A DNA stretch of 64,000 bases. Origin: an uncultured Spirochaetales bacterium. GTDB taxonomy: Bacteria; Spirochaetota; Spirochaetia; Sphaerochaetales; Sphaerochaetaceae. Position 1 is the first letter of the stretch; every line of letters begins with the position of its first letter. The stretch covers positions 62,001 through 126,000 of the forward strand of contig CAKQRI010000001.1 of assembly GCA_934271365.1 (NCBI GenBank), in the 5' to 3' direction. The notes beneath the pieces are model-generated. The model worked only from the letters and a program-made list of their open reading frames with translations. It had not been told where the DNA came from and searched no databases. The position numbers and the translations under genes were made by a program. Below, piece by piece: positions 61,801 to 64,000 of this stretch.

Positions 61801-64000
61801 TTCTCGAAGATATTCCTTATAGTCTTTATTTTCATCAAAACTCTGTAATAGTGCAGTTCTTAATGTATCTTGATAATGATCAAGTTCTATTCCTGCTGAA
61901 AGCTTTGCTGCTGATTGACGACTATCACTAAAGAGTACAAGCTTCGGACTTTCTGATGTTGAACCGATTATGCGGAGAAGTTTATCTGCAAATATCTGAT
62001 TTACCTTTTGAATACCAGAACCATGAAAAAATAATGGTGTTAAATTGTTTTTTTCTGAAAGTTTTGTTGATATTTCACAGTTTAAGCATTTTGCTGGAAA
62101 TTCAGAATAATCCCCCTCTGGAGATGAATATACAACATATTTGCCTCCTTTTTGTATTTGGCATAATCCTGTTTGAAAATCAATATTACATTCTCTCCAA
62201 CCTCTTTTTTCATTTTTTTTATACTTGTCTTCTTCTTGTAAATCTTCAGATGGGCTTCGGCCTATTATGATTCTTCTAAGATTATGCAGCGGAGAAGAAT
62301 CATTTTGTTCTATGTTGAAAGTAATATAATTAGGATCACCTTTAGGGTAGGCCGAAAAATAGACTTCTCCACATTCTCTGCAGATAATCATATCTAAAAC
62401 AAGCATACCGCATGAGCACCTCTTAATAGGTTTGCTATAAAGTTTACCAAAAAAACGATTATCACCTATTGATTTTACTTCTTTGCAATTTGGGTTTGTA
62501 CAAGTCCAAAGATGGTCGATATTTCTTGCAAAAAAGTGTGTCCTAAGGGGCTGTATAAAGCCATTTTCGTCTTTTGCAAGATTTATTAATACCAATAGAG
62601 CTTCAGTTAAATTGCTTAGATTTTTATCTTTAAAAAGTTTTTCTGTTATTTTTTCTGTTGTAGCTGTATTAGTATTACCACATGCCAATCTTAGCCAATC
62701 AACAAGTTTATTTTCCTTTACATATTGAGTGATGTCTTTTCCACTTTCTTGTTTCACTATCTCTTCAATTTGACTTTTACATTGGTTTTCATTTATTGTG
62801 CAACAAGGTGCAATTTTTTCAAGCAGAACTTCATTTATTCGAGGTAGTTTTTCACAGCAAATCTCCTTCATGAATGAATCTGAGATAATAGAGAATTTTT
62901 CTTCATTAGAGACGGAGAAGAAATCTTTGAGAAACTGTAAAGATTCTTTGTTTTTTTCCATTGAAGCACTTGATGCTATGAATTTAACTTGAGGAGAATC
63001 TGCAGAAAGACCAAGCCGTTCTAATAGAATTTTAATAATATATGCTACTTCAGTTCCAGACGTTCCTCGATATGTATGTAGTTCATCAACAACAAGAGTA
63101 AAAACATTGTTTTTATCTGAAGCAAGCCATTCTTTAGTGCTATCAAAAAATGAGTCTTCTTCTTTTCTCATAAGCATAACATTAAGCATGCTGTAGTTTG
63201 TGATAAGAATATCCGGAGGAGAACATTTCATTTCTGTTCTTGTGTTTTTTTCTGCACTAATATCTTGTATGGGATTAGGTAGAGTGAAGCGTATTTGTCT
63301 TGCATTCAAGTATTCTTCGAAATCTTTTTCATCATTACTTTCAAGAAATTTTTGATATGATCCACTGATTCTTGCATCAAGTTTTTTCCATTCTTCAAGC
63401 CTTTGTTGCTTATTTTCCCATTTTTTTTGTGTTTTGCCAGTATATCGGCCAAAAGTGATGAGATTACTATTGAGATGCTGGTATGCCCATCTATTAGGAC
63501 CTGAACCATCAGGACGTATGTCATCAAGGGATTTTCTAAGCCTAACCATCTGATCTTCGGCTAAAGCATTTAAAGGATATAGAATCATGCACCTAATTGC
63601 ATTTTTCTTATGGCCTTTTTCCCAGTTTTTAGCATCTTCTACTATTCGGTACAATGTTGGAAGAAGGAAGCATTCAGTTTTTCCTGATCCTGTTCCTGTT
63701 GTGACAACAACGTGATTCCCTTTGTTTATAGATTCATCTAATGCTGTTATCTGATGTGTAAAAAGCTTACGAGGAGGATGTTTGGTTGGAGACTCGGAAA
63801 AGAAAAGCCCAGTATTAATAAAATCTGCAAAGTCTTCATCTAAATACAGCTCTTTACAGACATCATTTATTGTCTTTTGACCTACATATTTGTTTGTAAT
63901 TTCAACAAAAGGAGGCTGAAGAAGAACCCCAGGTTGTTCAAATAATTTGTGTCTTTCTTCTCTTGCACCCTTATAACGTAGTTTAATACCTGTATCTAGG
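58804..64000 (-). CDS. giant DUF1998-type SF2 helicase, DruE-like, cut by the right edge
   Basis: An open frame of 1,731 residues that continues past the right edge. Helicase motifs in order: Walker A VTTGTGSGKTE, YPLNALAEDQ, ITNYSMLNVML, Walker B VVDELHTYRG, SSAS, LFSDSRQSAAKL, TTTMEAGVDIGG and QQRVGRAGRRG. Between and after these lie several zinc-ribbon Cys pairs (CTNPNC, CRECG, CPKCG, CGICINC, CENC, CPSC) and the DUF1998-type C-terminal CDTSCYDCLQDFHN. Size and layout match DruE of Druantia anti-phage systems better than YprA/MrfA (about 750 residues) or DISARM DrmA. Codons are much richer in A/T than in the neighbouring hydrogenase genes, suggesting transfer. The 5' end and any partner genes lie outside the window. 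Confidence 0.85.
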   Translation of the reverse strand, partial: LDTGIKLRYKGAREERHKLFEQPGVLLQPPFVEITNKYVGQKTINDVCKELYLDEDFADFINTGLFFSESPTKHPPRKLFTHQITALDESINKGNHVVVTTGTGSGKTECFLLPTLYRIVEDAKNWEKGHKKNAIRCMILYPLNALAEDQMVRLRKSLDDIRPDGSGPNRWAYQHLNSNLITFGRYTGKTQKKWENKQQRLEEWKKLDARISGSYQKFLESNDEKDFEEYLNARQIRFTLPNPIQDISAEKNTRTEMKCSPPDILITNYSMLNVMLMRKEEDSFFDSTKEWLASDKNNVFTLVVDELHTYRGTSGTEVAYIIKILLERLGLSADSPQVKFIASSASMEKNKESLQFLKDFFSVSNEEKFSIISDSFMKEICCEKLPRINEVLLEKIAPCCTINENQCKSQIEEIVKQESGKDITQYVKENKLVDWLRLACGNTNTATTEKITEKLFKDKNLSNLTEALLVLINLAKDENGFIQPLRTHFFARNIDHLWTCTNPNCKEVKSIGDNRFFGKLYSKPIKRCSCGMLVLDMIICRECGEVYFSAYPKGDPNYITFNIEQNDSSPLHNLRRIIIGRSPSEDLQEEDKYKKNEKRGWRECNIDFQTGLCQIQKGGKYVVYSSPEGDYSEFPAKCLNCEISTKLSEKNNLTPLFFHGSGIQKVNQIFADKLLRIIGSTSESPKLVLFSDSRQSAAKLSAGIELDHYQDTLRTALLQSFDENKDYKEYLREYYKSGNPAYLKENVPDEIRKKIKNDKTLREYRHIIEDIFNDDYYGPDKEKLEQYLSISGIKLNSIYDKTRRKLLSVGINPAGPYPTNQKLSNGERWTTVIDWEKKEYKDKNDTDSIQNRFIETLDNKIQIRSLETLFGHGTQSSTEQLAIGRIAIQYEETDEFLNSIIRILGEKNQITGNSSDIPIKTSIIRKIQKFAKEAKGMTYNDILKIYNDVLIPKDIIGSEKYGLTGRGLEFIKASDEDKVWNCPKCGTIHLQHSCGICINCFSRLDDNPQRVKDIKGNNFYANRIEKVTRLHCEELSGQTDYEESTARQSLFQGLIPNNNYNKAVDEIDLLSVTTTMEAGVDIGGLSAVMMGNVPPQRFNYQQRVGRAGRRGIPLSLALTVCRVNSHDLTHYQEPERMVSGVCGKPYIDLSSYDIARRIINKQVLREAFDSCKFEDNASVHGNFGKVSEWKLNKIILRNWIKANTERIDYIIKKILYNTPLNTPEQIKTAFYEVKNLDDTIENIINKKKEFNQQNLSERLAAAGLLPMFGFPTQVRILYEKPPKTLSSKESIDRNQDIALSSFAPGSEIIKDKKVLKSVGFIDFDFSHGTAQIKDGLNIIAGKKLYYCENCNVSVIDNEKKEFKCPSCNEILKDHDVCSPKGYCIEFDAHTRDFNGRFEWVPMNSVSYLDFNRSEIPMKELKESNLTYGINIVPEKGVINTINTNQGKGFTVYYTEKNGWVDREFLDHKDKCLGEPRTVSLICPKVTGVLELKISKTNKNLDLNVKNSSLEHQQWIKSAFLSWGTMLRKCMAMYLDVDVSEFSMNYCKSKTPKKDSLDPTIYFIEQLENGAGYTSYIGSSDRIATESLIDSLDMTSAYVKHLLDERHSSSCDTSCYDCLQDFHNKDLHLLLNWRLGLDLSEISKNFNFVPSLKSIYWKPFITKSLETMKTMGTIKTYKEVDETWIINKEEQTLFIVHPLWSKDKIDEVSTHIDIAESKARILKDYNLEELSE

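Noticed and set aside
58804..63654. Start of the helicase at 63654
   Set aside because: The reading frame stays open to the window edge and the Walker A motif lies upstream of 63654, so the true start is outside the window.
62000..64000. CRISPR array or repeats linked to the helicase gene
   Set aside because: No spaced direct repeats were seen; the whole stretch is coding on the minus strand.

Overview
The window reads as a chromosomal segment of an anaerobic, fermentative, double-membraned bacterium, most likely a spirochaete (Sphaerochaeta/Treponema-like). Pointers are a class I lysyl-tRNA synthetase, an apolipoprotein N-acyltransferase, a 387-residue protein ending in an aromatic outer-membrane beta signal, solute-binding-protein signal peptides of the 'LLANG' type, a RicT/PSP1 protein and an electron-bifurcating-type [FeFe] hydrogenase operon under Rex. 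Base composition is moderate (about 40% GC by eye). Genes are tightly packed, with many overlaps, and no gene-free stretch exceeds 300 bases.

Layout. 0-5.5 kb: housekeeping genes (rlmB, a divergent purD, dus, ricT-like, rpsT, an HU/IHF gene). 5.5-11.6 kb: lnt, cinA, a lone oligopeptide-type ABC ATPase, rho and rpmE, closed by a strong terminator. 11.7-17.5 kb: an ECF vitamin-type transporter (S, fused A1A2, T) that runs into an alpha/alpha-barrel carbohydrate-enzyme-like gene and a short-chain dehydrogenase. 17.5-25.7 kb: an accessory, decaying polysaccharide-uptake locus with an IS3-type remnant, a lipoprotein, an FG-GAP/rhamnogalacturonan-lyase-like protein, two CUT1 permeases, an AraC regulator and a solute-binding protein. 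Four of these genes carry visible lesions: three isolated in-frame stops, each at a plausible Trp position, and one deletion/frameshift. 25.8-30.2 kb: a catalytically degenerate galactokinase-like protein, surE, a Cys-cluster protein, and nifS-nifU with a small HTH protein. 30.2-39.3 kb: a fused uridine-kinase-like protein, a degenerate aldehyde:ferredoxin-oxidoreductase-like protein overlapping yfcE on the other strand, a lipase-like hydrolase, YihY, a Gfo/Idh-like protein without its catalytic lysine, RpiR and MarR regulators, and tRNA-CAU. 39.3-53.1 kb: an outer-membrane-barrel candidate, a SPOR-domain protein, lysK, a heterodimeric ABC exporter pair, an AAA/PD-(D/E)XK protein, era, a ClpP paralogue and an OGG-type glycosylase. 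53.1-58.8 kb: rex and, divergent from it, the hydrogenase operon hydC - [GHKL ATPase + ferredoxin-like fusion] - hydB - hydA, with a candidate Rex operator between. 58.8-64 kb: the 3' part of a giant A/T-rich DUF1998-type helicase resembling DruE of Druantia, probably the edge of a defence island that continues beyond the window.

How the parts work together. The hydrogenase operon would reoxidise NADH and ferredoxin to H2 with Rex sensing NADH/NAD+. The CUT1 locus would import pectin-type oligosaccharides, but it appears to be breaking down. NifS and NifU would supply Fe-S clusters to the hydrogenase and other Fe-S proteins. Several promoters place the -10 box only 6-8 nt before an ATG that lacks a Shine-Dalgarno sequence, suggesting that a sizeable set of genes (lysK, era, the clpP paralogue, yfcE, the AOR-like gene, the kinase) is translated from leaderless mRNAs.
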